Of a stretch of DNA of 64,000 bases, positions 36,192-48,891 are shown one piece after another (positions within the stretch are counted from its first letter, which is position 1; every line of letters starts with the position of its first letter). Origin of the DNA: Clarkia xantiana subsp. parviflora (lineage: Eukaryota > Streptophyta > Magnoliopsida > Myrtales > Onagraceae); assembly GCA_036873135.1 (NCBI GenBank), contig JAPTYO010000059.1, positions 8,549,066-8,613,065 on the forward strand, in the 5' to 3' direction. The notes under the pieces were generated by a model that saw only the letters and a program-made list of their open reading frames with translations, was not told the origin of the DNA and did no database searches. Made by a program: the position numbers and the translations under genes.

Positions 36192-38770
36192 AGGAAAGAA
36201 CAGTCGACAAAAAAAAAGTCGAAAATGTAACATAAATTCGGTTTAAATACAAGTAAACATGACATATTTTATTATGATGCAATAAAACCAACTAACCTCA
36301 TGATTTAAGAAGTAATTTTTGTTATTTTCTTACACAAGTTGTTGTGTTTATAATCTTAAAAAATATATATTTGTTTTGAAGATAATGAAACTAATCATCA
36401 TTGAAGAAGACGAAAATAATGGATATTGTTAAGTCATTTTTCCATTCACTACTGTCCAATTTTAAGTAATCTCAAATTTAACAGATTCTAACAGTAGGAG
36501 TAAAATAAACTTTCTAATAGCAGTCGGTAACGTGTCTCAAAATTAATTAGTTGATGAACCAACCAATAAATAATATATTATGTAAAAGAATGGAAACAAT
36601 TATAATTTGTTTCGTATAAATATATTGAATATGTGCAAGTAGAAGTATGATGGTAAGTATAACTCCACATATGTACCGGTAGATAATTTTTTTTTTTAAA
36701 TATTTATTATAATAATAATTTATGTCAAATATATATCTCTTGAACACTTTACATCTTGTATAATTTTTCAATGTTATTATAATAATATATGTGGAAAATA
36801 ATATAGTACTTGCATATATATATGAATCAAGTAGATGTTTGTGGAAATGATGTGGGAGGAATTGAGGTCCATCTTGTCCCACCACACCATCAGTTGAGGA
36901 TGCAAAACTCAATTAATTAACTCCCGAAAGAATACAGAATATTTCAAGTGGCAGCTTTCCATTAGATTATATATATTGGAATATATCTACACATGATGGA
37001 CTAATGGAGGTTTGGTAGGGCAAATAATGATTACACTCTAATTAATACTGAAACTAAGTTGAAAGAGGTAACACCCTTTTTTATGTAAAGAAGAAAACAA
37101 AGGTAAAATAAAATATGGTTGTAGCAATATTTCTTGGATCAACTAACTGATATCGGGTTGGATCAATCCCACATTATTATCGAAAAATATAAATAATATG
37201 GTTTAAATTAGATATAGGGAATTGTCATGTTATATATATAATAATGAGTTTTGGTTTTGGACATTACATCTCTCACGCAATCATACATATATGATGGGGT
37301 TAGTGCTACCTTACATTAGTTAAAACGTAATATTTAGGGTACCCAACCCAACCCAACCCTAATGATCATCTCGTCCCAAAGTGGCCTACAACCAACCCCA
37401 TAAAATAGTGATTTCACTTGTCACGCAAACAAGCCTACCCTCTTGTAATGTGTAGGGTTTCCTTGTTCCTTTTGGTAAGGGAGGGATCCCTTCCCAAGTG
37501 GCAATATGTGTGGATCCTAAGCTACGATTAGGACAATTGACCTACATAATTCCACTCGTTTTTAACTTAATTAATTAAAGGCCCAAAACATGCAAAGCTA
37601 TCTACATGTTGATACATTCTTTTTTAAACATAAAGAAAATCTAACTCTAGTTAGCTTTTTCTTCTACTTTATAACTATATATATTATTATGTTCGTGTGG
37701 TCGTACGTACATGGGAAGCACCATCAATTTCAGTATATATATACATACAAATTAATTATTATATATATATTACAATTTATGATTATTCTAACTTTATTTT
37801 TAATTTATATTTTTATTTTTAAAAAATAGCTTAATAAATTCATATATTTATGTAAATGTACAAATCATTAAAAATAAATTATGGTGAAAAATATAATGAA
37901 AACATATAATTTTTTAAAGGAAAAACTTAATTATTTGATTTATTTTTATTAAAAATATATTATATCTGTTTGTAAAATATTTATTTTCCATTTTTAAATA
38001 GGTTTTTTTTTTCTATTTCCTTTTTAGAGAAAATTAAATTAAAACTAAAAGGGTAACTTAGTAACATTTAAAAGTTGTTGTCTATAAAAAGTAATTAGTA
38101 TCTACAAATAAGATTTCTCTAATATCTATTTGTTATAAACGGCCAATACTTCTATATAAGTATTTTGTATATCCTTATTAGAAAAAAGAATGCCCAGAAT
38201 GACAAGGTCAGACTATCAACATATTTTGTAAATTGAATAAAGAACGAGAAATATAGAATATGAATAGAAAATCAGAAATGGGGAATGAGAATGGTTGAAT
38301 TTCGACTAATCTCGACCGTCCGCTCGTCGGTTTTTTGGTTTGAACACTTGACTGTCCGTTCTCGAGTCATCTGTTAGTCCGATTTTGATATCTTAAAATG
38401 AATTTGAACTCAACCACCGGCACCTGATACCTGCACAAAAGGATGAACCAAACTTTTATCCGGTAATCCCCCTCCGAACCTTAAATCAGTCTTCAGAAAA
38501 CAAGTCTAATAACTGCTATGATATCAAAGAGTATGTAAAAAATGAGAAGAGATATTGAGTTAAATTTATAGGGGATGACCCATATGGAAACTGGCCTATG
38601 CACTTATGATGCACCGGATATCCTTGTATGGAAAGTTGTCTATGCATACTTTCCTTTTGGAAGAGATTACTTATTTAGACTAAGTCAATAAAGTTTCGTC
38701 ATTCTTCTACTTGAAGAAGATATGATACCGATCACTAATTTCAGAGCGGCCCTTAGTTAATCTCTAAATA
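36192..38770. other. AT-rich spacer
   Basis: Mostly low-complexity AT-rich DNA with (TA) runs near 36805-36825 and 37690-37770. No gene is seen. From about 38280 the base composition rises in GC and probably enters the second Gypsy relic. Confidence 0.4.
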
Positions 38771-38775
38771 CGAAA

Positions 38776-38924
38776 GGGGACGATCCTCTCCCTATATATA
38801 GAGGAGATCGTCTCATTCTTAAGAGAGAGGGGACGATTCATTCTCTCTATGAAGAGGGATCGTTTCCCTCTCCATAGGAGAGACGATCATCTCTCTCTAT
38901 AGAGAGGGGTCGTCCCCCTCCCAT
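38776..38924. repeat. Cluster of hairpins built from GGACGATC / GATCGTCC units
   Basis: About five alternating units of GGGGACGATC and GATCGTCTC are separated by CT- or GA-rich runs (CTCTCCCTATATATAGAGGAG and similar). Each neighbouring pair can fold into a hairpin; the first (38778-38816) has a stem of about 18 bases. It looks like a short, inverted-repeat-rich patch inside the Gypsy relic. Confidence 0.7.
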
Positions 38925-39406
38925 GGGAATATCGACATAGGAATATGGTCGAATACAACAAAGCATAGAGACACGATGTAAAGTTTGCAAGTCTCCCATG
39001 AAATATGAAGATGGACTCTAGAAAGAGATTGATCCCAAAGAGGGAGGGAGGGAGGGAGGAGGGGGGGCGAGAGGATTAACACAACATGAGAAAAAGGGAA
39101 TCAATCTCATTCCCATATCCTAGAAAGAAACAACGAACGAATCAAGGTCACGAACAAATAACAAGGCACCTCAACTCGCTCGAAATCAAAAGAGTTAGAG
39201 CTATGCGAGGAAAACTCGCCCATGACCCCCCGCCAGGAAAAATGAGATGGCCCGAGTAAGAAACGTGCTTGCATGCCTCTTCGCACAGATCAACGATCAA
39301 CCACAGTATACACCCAGCCGAAGGATGACATCAATCAACCACGAATATGAGAAACACAACTAGGTACGAGCAACATAACTCGGACTCGGTCAACTATGCC
39401 AATAAA

Positions 39407-39482
39407 CTTTTTTGGAACGGCGGAACATCAAACTCAAGACCTCGGCAAAATTGGACACGTGCTTTCCTAATGAAGCTATGGC
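39407..39482 (-). mobile_element. tRNA-like (SINE head) segment 1
   Basis: On the minus strand, ATAGCTTCATTAGGAAAGC resembles an A box region, and GAGGTCTTGAGTTTGATGTTCC resembles a B box with the GAGGTCTTGAGTTCGAT lead typical of plant tRNA-derived SINEs. No SINE tail was defined. Confidence 0.4.
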
Positions 39483-39579
39483 TTGCAACACTGCTCATCC
39501 GTAGAAGACATTTCCAAGCAAGCAACTAGTCCGGCCAAAAGCCCCTCCATGGAGCAATTGAGGTAAAAAATGAAATCAA

Positions 39580-39645
39580 CATGAATCGATACCAGAACCT
39601 GCGACAGGCTAAACAAGTGTCTTCCCAATTGAGCTACCACCAATG
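39580..39645 (-). mobile_element. tRNA-like (SINE head) segment 2
   Basis: On the minus strand, GGTAGCTCAATTGGGAAGAC is a clear A box region. CAGGTTCTGGTATCGATTC is a B box with a short insertion. It does not fold into a full tRNA. It lies 100 bases from segment 1 in the same orientation. Confidence 0.45.
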
Positions 39646-40004
39646 ATGTTTTCTTTCTTGAAAAGTATCATACCCCTCACTCCAATCAAAGGATGAACCA
39701 ACACTCCCGATCATCTCCCTATGGAAATCGATCGGGAAACATACGCATGATGATACTAAGTGGAAGACTACTTCCACTCTAAGAAAAACGAAGGAGTCAA
39801 GTTACCGAAATGAACCCAGTGCACAACACGAGGGCAATGTTAAGCAACCAACATCGCTAAGGAGAATGTCACCTCAATCCCGCTAAGGGAGAACAACTTC
39901 ACGATTTCGACGAGAGAAAACTCTTCGACTTCGATGATTACAAAACCCCTCAATTTCGCAGAGTACTAAACTCCTCAATTTCGACGAAGACGTAGCCCAT
40001 GTTT

Positions 40005-40460
40005 ATGATTTACATCTATGAATGCGCCAACTCTCTCACTCATACTTATGCTTACAACATGTTTGTGCATACATCCATGCTCATGCCCACGCCCATGTGC
40101 ATGCCGACACCTATGAACGCCTACACTCACACTAATGCCCACACCCATTTGTATTCAACACTTACACTTTTACACATGTGACTTCCATATATTTGTGCAT
40201 ATGCATTCATGCTTTCATCCTTATACACACACAATATGCATACACACATGCATGTCCATGATTGCATTACACTGATGTTTACAACGCCTGCGCCGGCGTA
40301 CACTCAACGCCCTCGCGCCCATATCTACGATTGCCGTACATTTACACTCGCACTCATTCTTGTGTTTTTACCTTCATACGTGCTAGCACACACGCTTCTA
40401 CACTTATGTTTATATGATACACTTATGTTTACACTCATGCTCATGCTAATGTCTATGTTT
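40005..40460. repeat. CA-rich low-complexity block with hexamer-like periodicity
   Basis: Degenerate copies of CTCATGC, CCCACAC and CATGCAC repeat along about 450 bases. The block lies just before the purine tract of the second LTR. Short open frames here (Thr, His, Met, Cys-rich) are products of the repeat. Confidence 0.65.
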
Positions 40461-40617
40461 TCCTATTCCTTGAGAGATAAGGGAATGGACACTGCGTCGC
40501 AAAAGCGAACATACGGTAAGATCATCAAAAGGGAATCAACGAACTCAAATTAAGTGTTTATCTCATCGAAAAATAGAGTCAAGCGAGGGTTAAGCAATTA
40601 CTTGACTCGGGGACAAA

Positions 40618-41266
40618 TGATGGATATACGCCCGATTTGAGCTCGTCGTAGTCTTGACTTAGTCGCTTCGTCGACCACGTACACGATTTCAAATCGAAAC
40701 ATTGATACGAACACACCATTACACGAGCAAAAACGGTCCGGGCGGGAAAAACGCCCGCCTGGACCAAAACTGGTCCGATCGGAGCACTCTTCGGTCAGAC
40801 TAGTCGTCCAACCAAAGGGTGCCCCTGACGCCCAGGCGATCCTCGCCCGGGTTACACTTTTGAAGGCTTCGTCGACGCGTCCGACACCCGCATTCACCCA
40901 CGCGGACCCTATCAAACACAGTGGACCCATCTGATGCCAAACATGCCCAAACCTGTTACTATCCGCGGTAATTCACTGTCCCGGATTAGAATTATCATTG
41001 ACCGGGTTAAGGCTCCTTGATCTCTACAAATAGAGTTCAAGACCTCCCATTCAAGGCGGGACTCTCATTTTTCACTATTGAGCTTTGCCTTCTCTCTCTA
41101 GAATCGTATTCTCATTTAAGCATCGGAGAGGGTTCGCCGGGCACACCCCAGCGCATCCTTCTTGCAGGCAAGTGAGGAACAGATTACTAGAAGAAACGAC
41201 CGACACATAAGGATCCGACGTCAGTGATCGACACCGAACGACCATCTCAACGCACGTGATCCATCA
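40618..41266 (+). mobile_element. 3' LTR of the second Gypsy-type element, 649 bp
   Basis: The LTR starts TGATGGATA after the purine tract and ends ATCCATCA (41259-41266), a perfect inverted match over 8 bases. It holds a TATA-like TACAAATAG (about 41035) and TTTAAGCATCGGAGAGGG (about 41115), as in the other three LTR copies. A hairpin (GGTCCGGGCGGG ... CGCCTGGACC) lies at about 40735-40766. It is shorter than the first LTR and lacks the palindrome array. Confidence 0.75.
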
Positions 41267-44200
41267 AATATATTTTCATTCTTAAGGCTTTTGGAACTCA
41301 AAACCTCGAATTAATTAAATAAAAAAAAACGCTAAACGGGTACATATATGTCATTATACTCCACTAGTATGTAAACATAATGTAATCAGATGTATACTTT
41401 GTCGGACAATATGAATATCAAAAGTATCGCCTAAAGGGTACCCTTGCTAGCGGACGTCGGATCAATGTGCTGGAAGGAAGGTTAAGGTCAAATCCTCACT
41501 GGCTTTATTAATCAAGGGACAAATTTAAATATGAACAACGTACAATGATAATGGGAAACGAGAGACTTTATACAACTAACCCTTGCCACTAACACTAACC
41601 TCCTCCTCCTCACTCACTCCTCACCACCACCTTTTAATTTCTTTCTTTCTTTCGTATAGAAATTGGACACTGCATATGCATAGACAAGCGGCCTCAAAGG
41701 GTTAGATTAGTGTCCCATCATCCAAACCCCCTTCCATGACAAACATTAATGCTATCCTTAACCCCTTTTTTTAAATCTTATTAAAATATGAAACAGTTCA
41801 TTAAAACGTAAATTTCATTTTTAACGTAATATCAGAGTATATATATAATATATTCAATTCCTGAAATTAATTCTGTTTAAATATGAGAACCTTACCTTCA
41901 TAATCAATTAGATGGGTATTGTTGACATTAAGTATTAAATTAGTAAACCATGCAGAGAGGAGGGTAGGAATGTGGTTTCTGGGAGGTGAGAGGGGTATGG
42001 GTGTAAATTATCGTAAAGGGATTAAATGTAATACAGTATGATTAGGGAGGGGGTATTATTTTGAATATGTTTTAGGACAAGACTGTCACCTAACACTTTT
42101 CATGGGTATATAATATATACCAATAGTTATTGTAAAAGGTACTGCATCCAACAGCCACATTCGGAGCATCTTCTGCGTCAATAAACAACTATACAAGAAC
42201 CAATCAATCTCTGCAGACCAATAATAGGACCTTCATTAGAATAATCTTCGGTATTCGTAATTTTATATATAATATTAAGATAAGATACATATCTGTGGAA
42301 TAAATTAAATAATGGATGGTACCGGTGAAAACGATAATTTTAACCTAATTTTAGGATATTTTGTTCTAAATACATATTATCATAATACGATTGATAATAA
42401 TTCTAAAATTTGAAACATACTAGATTAATAAACTTCATTAAACAGTAATATACAATTTTATGCCTAAAAATACATTTGTTTATTTTTATTTAATTTTACT
42501 ATAATAATTGAAGACTCATACATTTTTTTATATTACTTTAATTTACAAATGATTTTTTTATGTGAATGTAGATATAAATCCTTTTGAACGACACTAAACC
42601 CTAAACTAAGATCATACCTTTTTTTTTGTTTGCAATAGACATTTAGTTCTTGTTGTAAAGATAAAAAGTGGACTTCTTTCTAATAACCATTGAGAGGCTA
42701 AGTTGATGTAATGAGGGACTAATCTTTTAGGGGCAGCATCTTTTAACCTGAACTCCACTACTACAACAGCCTCCTTTTCTCTATTCATTCATCACAATGT
42801 TAATTTTCGGGGTTGATTCAGTGCTGCCAACCTGGGATTCTTTCCATGGATATATTTTATTATTATCTTAATAATATTTTATTTTACTAACACGTAACTT
42901 CTCTTATGGACACTTTCGGCTAGTAATTAATTATGTGGATGAAGGTTCTAACTATTTGTGTACTATAATCCTTAAAATAAATTATTTATGCAATTATCTG
43001 TAAGAAATATTTTTTTTTTTTATCATTCATCCAATCAAACTGGATAAAATATTATCAACTAATCGGTGAAATGACGCTTTATCTGTTATTATTACTCTAA
43101 TAATAATTGGTCTGATTTTTATTCATGAGATGTTTCTAGTGTTTTTTGTTTTTCTCGTCCATTTTGTCTAAATACTATTAATATTGGTGAACATCTTGTG
43201 AGTAGATAGATAGATAGATAGTGGGCGAAATATATATATATATATATATATATATTTTTTTGCCGCATATTTTTTACTTTCTTCACCACTATTATTTTTT
43301 AAAAATAATAAAGGGAATAAAAGCCTCTTTTGAAAAAAAAAAAATTAATAGGTTAGCTGAAAAATAAAAGTCTGCCTACATCTCATAAGTTAAAAATCAC
43401 TTTTGTCTAATCAAATACACACATAATTATAGAATGAATTTTTCTGCCATTCTCCATGAGCACTATGCTTTTAGTTTTTTTATCAATAGGGTGACTTAAT
43501 TTTACATATGTAAAACTTAAAAGTATGAAAAAAATATGAATAACTACACCTAATATTTGCATCATACTATTAATAATATCAATTTCCCTCTAGGGTTCAC
43601 TTTTAGGGCAATAGAAAAATACAAAAAAAGTACCAAAGATATGGTTCTCTTGAAGTATAATAGAAAGATCCTAATAAAATTAATCATCTTATTACGATAT
43701 GACTTTATTCTCTAAAAGTAGAGAATAGTAATTGGGTAATCAGTTATTTATGGACCCTTTTTCACAGAATCGATATGAATATGAATATAACACGAGCGGT
43801 ACTTTATATCAAAATCTACTAGATAAACTAATAATAATAAAAGAAGGATTAAAGGGTCTCTTTCACTAATGGTGTGTTTGGTGGGTTAACCAATAAGAAT
43901 TAAAGGAGCTTAACATCTGCCATAAATCATGGACTTGACCTCAATTTTTTATATAAGCCAAATTAGTCCTAATCATTTAGATCAGACTTGGTGACAGGAA
44001 ATGCTAATTTTCCCGACACATCCAGCTGGTTACAACAATTATTAAGATTACACGGCTTAACCACTCAACATTATTACCACCATAACATTTTATTAAAGAT
44101 TATTTATAAAAAAAAATTCATAATTATATACACTTCAAATCAAGTTACTTCATATATAAAACAAAATACTCCATATATTATAGATTTCTCATACTGTGTC

Positions 44201-44623
44201 GACCGTCAGTCTCTGATCTGAGAGATGGCGATATGTAATGTCCAAAAGATATGCTGAAAATGATAGATAGATCTAATTATATCTAGATATTTCTTCAATT
44301 ATATTACATTACAAAATACAATCACGTACTTTGGATTATACAGAGGAAAGGGAAGAAGAAGGTTGCACACAAGAACAATGCAAAACCTCCTCCCTAGAAA
44401 AAAAAAACAAAATATTAATGTCGAAATAATAATGATATTACAAAAGATAATTGAATCAAGAAAGCAAATATATATCATCCTCCTTGGATTCGGCCTAAAT
44501 TCGAATTGCTCGGTTATTTTTAGGAAATGCCCTAATCTTTATCGCATCTCTTGTATATACAGCGGCCTCGGCTCCAGATTCGGCCCTCGAGTTAATACAA
44601 TCCGACCGGTAAACATCGTCGCG
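41267..44623. other. AT-rich spacer downstream of the bHLH gene
   Basis: No gene is seen in over 3 kb. It contains a (GATA)n run near 43205-43220, a (TA)n run near 43230-43253, and poly-A and poly-T tracts. The bHLH 3' untranslated region probably lies at its right end. Confidence 0.4.
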
Positions 44624-46643
44624 TTAAAGCTCGGTTTTCATCTGAGAGGCGGCCGAGCTTGAACCTATGATCCATCCATATATTAAAGACAACCTAATTA
44701 ATCACCCATTGTGGTTTTCTTTAAACTTACAGTTTTAGCATTAGTCAAAAGAACAAGTATGAATGAATGTATGGGTTTTACTCACCGTGAAAACTTGGAA
44801 TTCCGAAGCACGAATCTTGCTGAGCGAAACCCATGTCGACAATCGTTTGGAGATCGCCACCGTGGAAGTTCTGGTACTGCAAGTGATTGAAATGTTGAGT
44901 GAAAAGATCTTAGCTAGATTATTGAAGTAGATTCATAAAGGGGAAAAGTGACGCACTTGAAGATCATTAAGAGGAGGAGGAGGCAAGTGGGTGTCCACGG
45001 CAGCACCCTGGCCATGGAAAACTGGTGCTGAGGATGACTCAAACATTGGATTATTGTTGGGTTGGAACATCTGAAATGACGTTAATTCATTATTGGAGGA
45101 GTTAGTTAAATGAGACATCACCAGAACAGAGGAATAGGAGGCGACATTAATTTCTGACACTTACATCCTTGGACGACATGAGAGCTTCCATGTTGAAGTC
45201 CATGGTGGTGTTGTTCACAGTTGCCAACTTCATTGACAAAAACTGCATTTCCAACCAAATTTTCCGTATTTTCAGTTTATCGAAACCAAAATGAATTATA
45301 TTCCATTTTCGGAAATTACTTTTACGTTATTACCTCGACTTGGCGCTGCAAAGATTGAACGTAGTTGATGATTTCGTCGAGCATGAGAGCTTTTCCAATG
45401 ACTTTATTGCATCCAGGGACAAGGTCTTGCAGCAGCTTCATTCGCTCACTGATCTTCTCTCTTCTTACCTGAAAAATTCATCCAAACCGTGTTCATGAAC
45501 TCGAAATTGAATCTCACATGTTAAAGTTTTGTTAGCGAATGTCCAACTCGAAAATATAACTTACCCTTTCAGCAAGACTATGGCTATCGGTGGCCTGACC
45601 GCGTCTCGCCCTAACATGAATGTAGTCCTTAAAAGGTTCTTCTGGCTTCTTTGAATCATCTTTGTTTTTCTTCTCATCATCATCATCCTCTGTTTTTACT
45701 GTATCGTTCTCGATTCCATCTCCTCCGTTCTTGATCCGTTTCGCGTTAGGGTCGTCACTAATGTCACTTGAACCCTGAATTCGGAAAACATCACATTAGA
45801 CTAAATGAAACAAAAAAAGAGAAGTGCTAAAAGTATGGTGACAATGGCAATGTATACCTTAATTGTTGAAGAATCCTTGGCTTTTCCCTTGGAAACGGCT
45901 TTCCTCTTTCGTGAATTCAAGTCGTTTGATGGCTTGATAGCGATTTGGCCACCAGGGTTTTGTTGGGAGACGGACGAAACCTCTTGGGAATTGTTTATTT
46001 CGGAATTCTTCCGAATTTGGGGGGCGAGCGCCTTCAACGAAGGGCTGCTCGAAACCCGAGGCAGTCTCATGGAAGGACTCGATCCATACGGCAACTCCAC
46101 ATTATTACTATTACTATTGAAGTTAGTGCTGTTGTTGTTCAGAGCGTACGGCGCCGTTCTTCCGTTGAAGCTCCGGCTTCCGAAGCACGAGAACCGAGCG
46201 GCGCGTTCTGCGAATCCGGGATCCGCGGACAGCTCGGCCACCGTGGAGTTCAATGCCGTGAGCTTCTGGAAGCTCTCGTTGACCAGATGATCCCTCGCCG
46301 GGAGGTTCATCTTCGGCGGCGAGTTCAGAGGCGTGGAGTAGCAGGAGGTTGCGGCGCTGGAGTGCCCGATTTTGCCGAGTTTCCCGACCAGTTCCCGGAT
46401 CATGTGAGCGTCGCCAGAGACGTTGGAGTTGGAGGCCGCCGGAGACGAGACCATGGAGCTGAGCGCGGATTCGAAGTGCTGAGGGCCTTGATCTAACGGG
46501 GAATTCTCCCAATTGGAGTTGTTGTAGAAGCAATCAGGGGATTGGGATTGAGATTGGGATTGGGATTGTGATTGGGATTGATTGGTGGATGGATTCATCC
46601 CCATTGCCTGCCAACACGCGTTCATGAAGTAGTCGTTCTCCAT
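44624..46643 (-). CDS. BHLH62: bHLH transcription factor, bHLH62-like
   Basis: Seven exons on the minus strand (46643-45858, 45774-45565, 45468-45334, 45242-45165, 45070-44957, 44876-44786, 44664-44624) give 484 residues. The N-terminus (MENDYFMNA), the segment [28 protein letters not shown] and [20 protein letters not shown] all match the bHLH62 group of subfamily XII. The basic region holds HSLAERVRRE (His 327, Glu 331, and Arg after the exon junction), the residues that contact E-box DNA, followed by helix-loop-helix [18 protein letters not shown] to about residue 377. Related factors promote cell elongation in the nucleus. A Ser-Gln run (residues 22-35) comes from a hexamer repeat. I chose a last exon of only 41 bases because it gives the conserved ending QMKTEL; reading through its donor would give a premature stop and lose that ending. 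Confidence 0.92.
46571..46580 (-). other. Hexamer repeat coding for Ser-Gln run
   Basis: Around 46540-46580 the plus strand shows repeated GGGATT / GATTGG units. On the minus strand these encode about seven Ser-Gln pairs near the N-terminus of the bHLH protein, so repeat number may vary among individuals. The range given marks only the centre of the run. Confidence 0.6.
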
Positions 46644-46870
46644 GACACCGCGATAGAATTGCAGTCCGAGTCCGATTCCAAGTGCTGGCTCCAGATTTAC
46701 GAATTCAGGCGGATCCTGATCTTGCCAGAATTAAAGGTCGGAGACGAATCTGATCAATGTGCTTCGCGTTTATGGTGAGAGAGGAGGTGTGGAAAAGGAA
46801 GAAAAACTTGACAGCAGAGGGTAAGACAGACAAGGAGAAGAAGGGGGGAAGAGAAGAAGCAGAGAAGTGC

Positions 46871-46880
46871 ATATATATAT
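46871..46880 (-). promoter_or_regulatory. TATA-like box of the bHLH gene
   Basis: A run of alternating TA lies about 230 bases upstream of the start codon on the minus strand, followed by a CT-rich leader, as in many plant core promoters. Confidence 0.45.
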
Positions 46881-47942
46881 AGCGACCGAGGAGAGGAGAT
46901 GGCTGCCAACTTGATACACACTAGCTAGCAGTAGCACCACAGTAAAGTAAAGAAACCGGTGGAATTTGAATACGTCGCGCTTGGATAAAAGAAGAGGTAA
47001 AAGATTTGCATTACAGAAGAGAGAAACTGAGAGGGAAGATTTGCCGACTAATTTGTTTCATTGTTTACACCGAAAGGTTATTTACCAACGAAAAAAAAAA
47101 CAAATGTTTATTATTTTATATAGTAATATATTATTATTATTTTCTGTAAAAAAAATGGTAGTAGTGGCGACTCAATCTATATCTCACTACGTAATGTTCG
47201 AGCACTCCTACTCACGGCCTGGGTTTTTTCCGACCAGACTTAGCGAGCAACTAGCGCACGCACTGGCATCGTCAACGTAGTCCCACTAATAGCCTAGGCT
47301 AGTATAATCAAGAGGTCAGCCAGTGCCCGCAATATATTATTTTATTATGGTAATATGTCACTTTAAAATGTTCAGAAAATAAGGTCATGCTTTAACTGTA
47401 CTCATGTTACATAAATGATACTTGACAAACTTATTGTTGCATATTACTTGTAGAGGATGCTACCCATTAAATTAATCTATAATAATATTTTGCAAAATTA
47501 AAACTAGAATTCGTATTGCATGTATATTGTATACGCAAAAATGGATTACTTATAAGTGGCACTTGGTATTTAATTACGTAGAGCATATATACATTCTTTA
47601 AATTTAGGGAAAAAAAAAACTTTATCCTAGTGCACATTTTGGTTCACTTACATAAAAAGGCAGTATGTGTCTAGCCAGTAGTCATAGACTCATAGGTAAA
47701 AGATTCCTTTTTAACATTAAAAAAAAAAGTAATTTATCCATTTACGTAAAGTTTCGGGCTCTCCTAATTACGGTCTGAGTTTTTTCTGAACATGTTTAGT
47801 GAATAACTAAATGCGTTCACAGAACATGCACCGACCTCATCAACGAAGCAGCACCAGCAGCCTAATATAGTTAAGAAGTTTCACGTTTAGTCAAGATCTA
47901 CTCGCATCATTTTATGTTTAACGTGGTATGTGGGTCAGACGG
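46881..47942. other. Spacer upstream of the bHLH gene
   Basis: No gene is seen. Two stretches (about 47205-47340 and 47755-47890) share the pattern CTCACGGCCTGGGTTTTTTCC / CTAATTACGGTCTGAGTTTTT-TC and GTTTAGTGA, suggesting a diverged direct repeat of about 130 bases. Confidence 0.4.
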
Positions 47943-48651
47943 TGTTGGACTTTGGGCTTCTTTTTAAGAGTTTTTACTTATGCTCGTTAGTTTTTTGAAT
48001 GATAAATTGACAACTGTAAATGGCATATACCACAGTTGTTCTTTCACTCATCACATTCTTCTCTACATCCTATTCTATTCAAGGGATCCGCTACTATTGG
48101 AATCCAATACACTTCAGGTGCTCTCATATTAGTCTTTTTTCTACTGCAATGTCTTTCGTTCTGTTGTCGTGTCTTCTTCCGTGTGGGTTCTTCTAGCCGC
48201 TCTGTGTCTGTGTCTGGTCGTCGGCTTTCTTGCTCTGTTCGATTTTAAGTATTGATTCGGTTCGGTTGAACGAATTCTGTGTTAGGTTTGATTAAACAAC
48301 ATTATTTTATTCTAAGAGGAGATCGTCCCGTGTTAAATCTCGTTGCACAACTTGCGAATGAGGTGGGGCGAAATAGACTTAAGGAGATTGTGATCCGCAT
48401 GAGCTTTCGTTTTAAAATCTATTTTATTTCTGTTAATTTTTCGTATGTTGTATGTTAACACGTAAATTGGCATTATTACGTGTAAGTTTTCAAAAATTGA
48501 CTAATTATAAATTATTCGTTGCATTTTTAGAATATTGCAATTTAATCCTCAATTTTATAAAGGGATTTTAACCAAATTGGTACCTGAGTTAACAGTCAAA
48601 AACGAATTGGTAACTCCACTAAATTTTGTGACAAATTGGTACCCGAGTTAA

Positions 48652-48891
48652 CCTGGGTGTTGCACCGTAAGAAATGCTGGTTAAAATTGACAGAATTGGT
48701 CACGTGCGGAGCACGTGCTCTTTTTTGTACAAAATTCAAATTGGCTGGCAAGGGGAAATGACGAAAATGCCCTCGTGAGATTTACCTGGGTGTTGCACCG
48801 TAAGAAATGCTGGTTAAAATTGACAGAATTGGTCACGTGCGGAGCACGTGCTCTTTTTTGTACAAAATTCAAATTGGCTGGCAAGGGGAAA
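48652..48891. repeat. Tandem duplication inside the left terminal inverted repeat
   Basis: A 133-base unit starting CCTGGGTGTTGCACCG (48652) is followed by a second copy (48785) that matches for about 107 bases, to GGCAAGGGGAAAT. The right terminal inverted repeat has only one copy, so the event happened after the element formed. The near identity suggests it is recent. Confidence 0.85.

Larger units (their letters stand above)
38300..40617 (+). mobile_element. Second Gypsy-type relic, internal 3' region
   Basis: This region ends in the purine-rich tract CTTGACTCGGGGACAAA directly before the 3' LTR at 40618, as in the first element. No pol frame remains. It contains two tRNA-like segments (minus strand, about 39407-39482 and 39580-39645), repeats of CTCAATTTCGACGA type near 39900-39990, and a CA-rich low-complexity block. 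The left border is an estimate. Confidence 0.5.

Noticed and set aside
39999..40553. Open frames rich in His, Thr and Met
   Set aside because: They are translations of the CA-rich repeat block in the Gypsy relic.
44778..44786. TAA at 44778 as the end of the bHLH gene
   Set aside because: The preceding GTGAGT is a strong donor, and splicing gives the conserved MKTEL end.
45945..46496. 183-codon plus-strand frame over the bHLH gene
   Set aside because: It is the opposite-strand shadow of the bHLH first exon.
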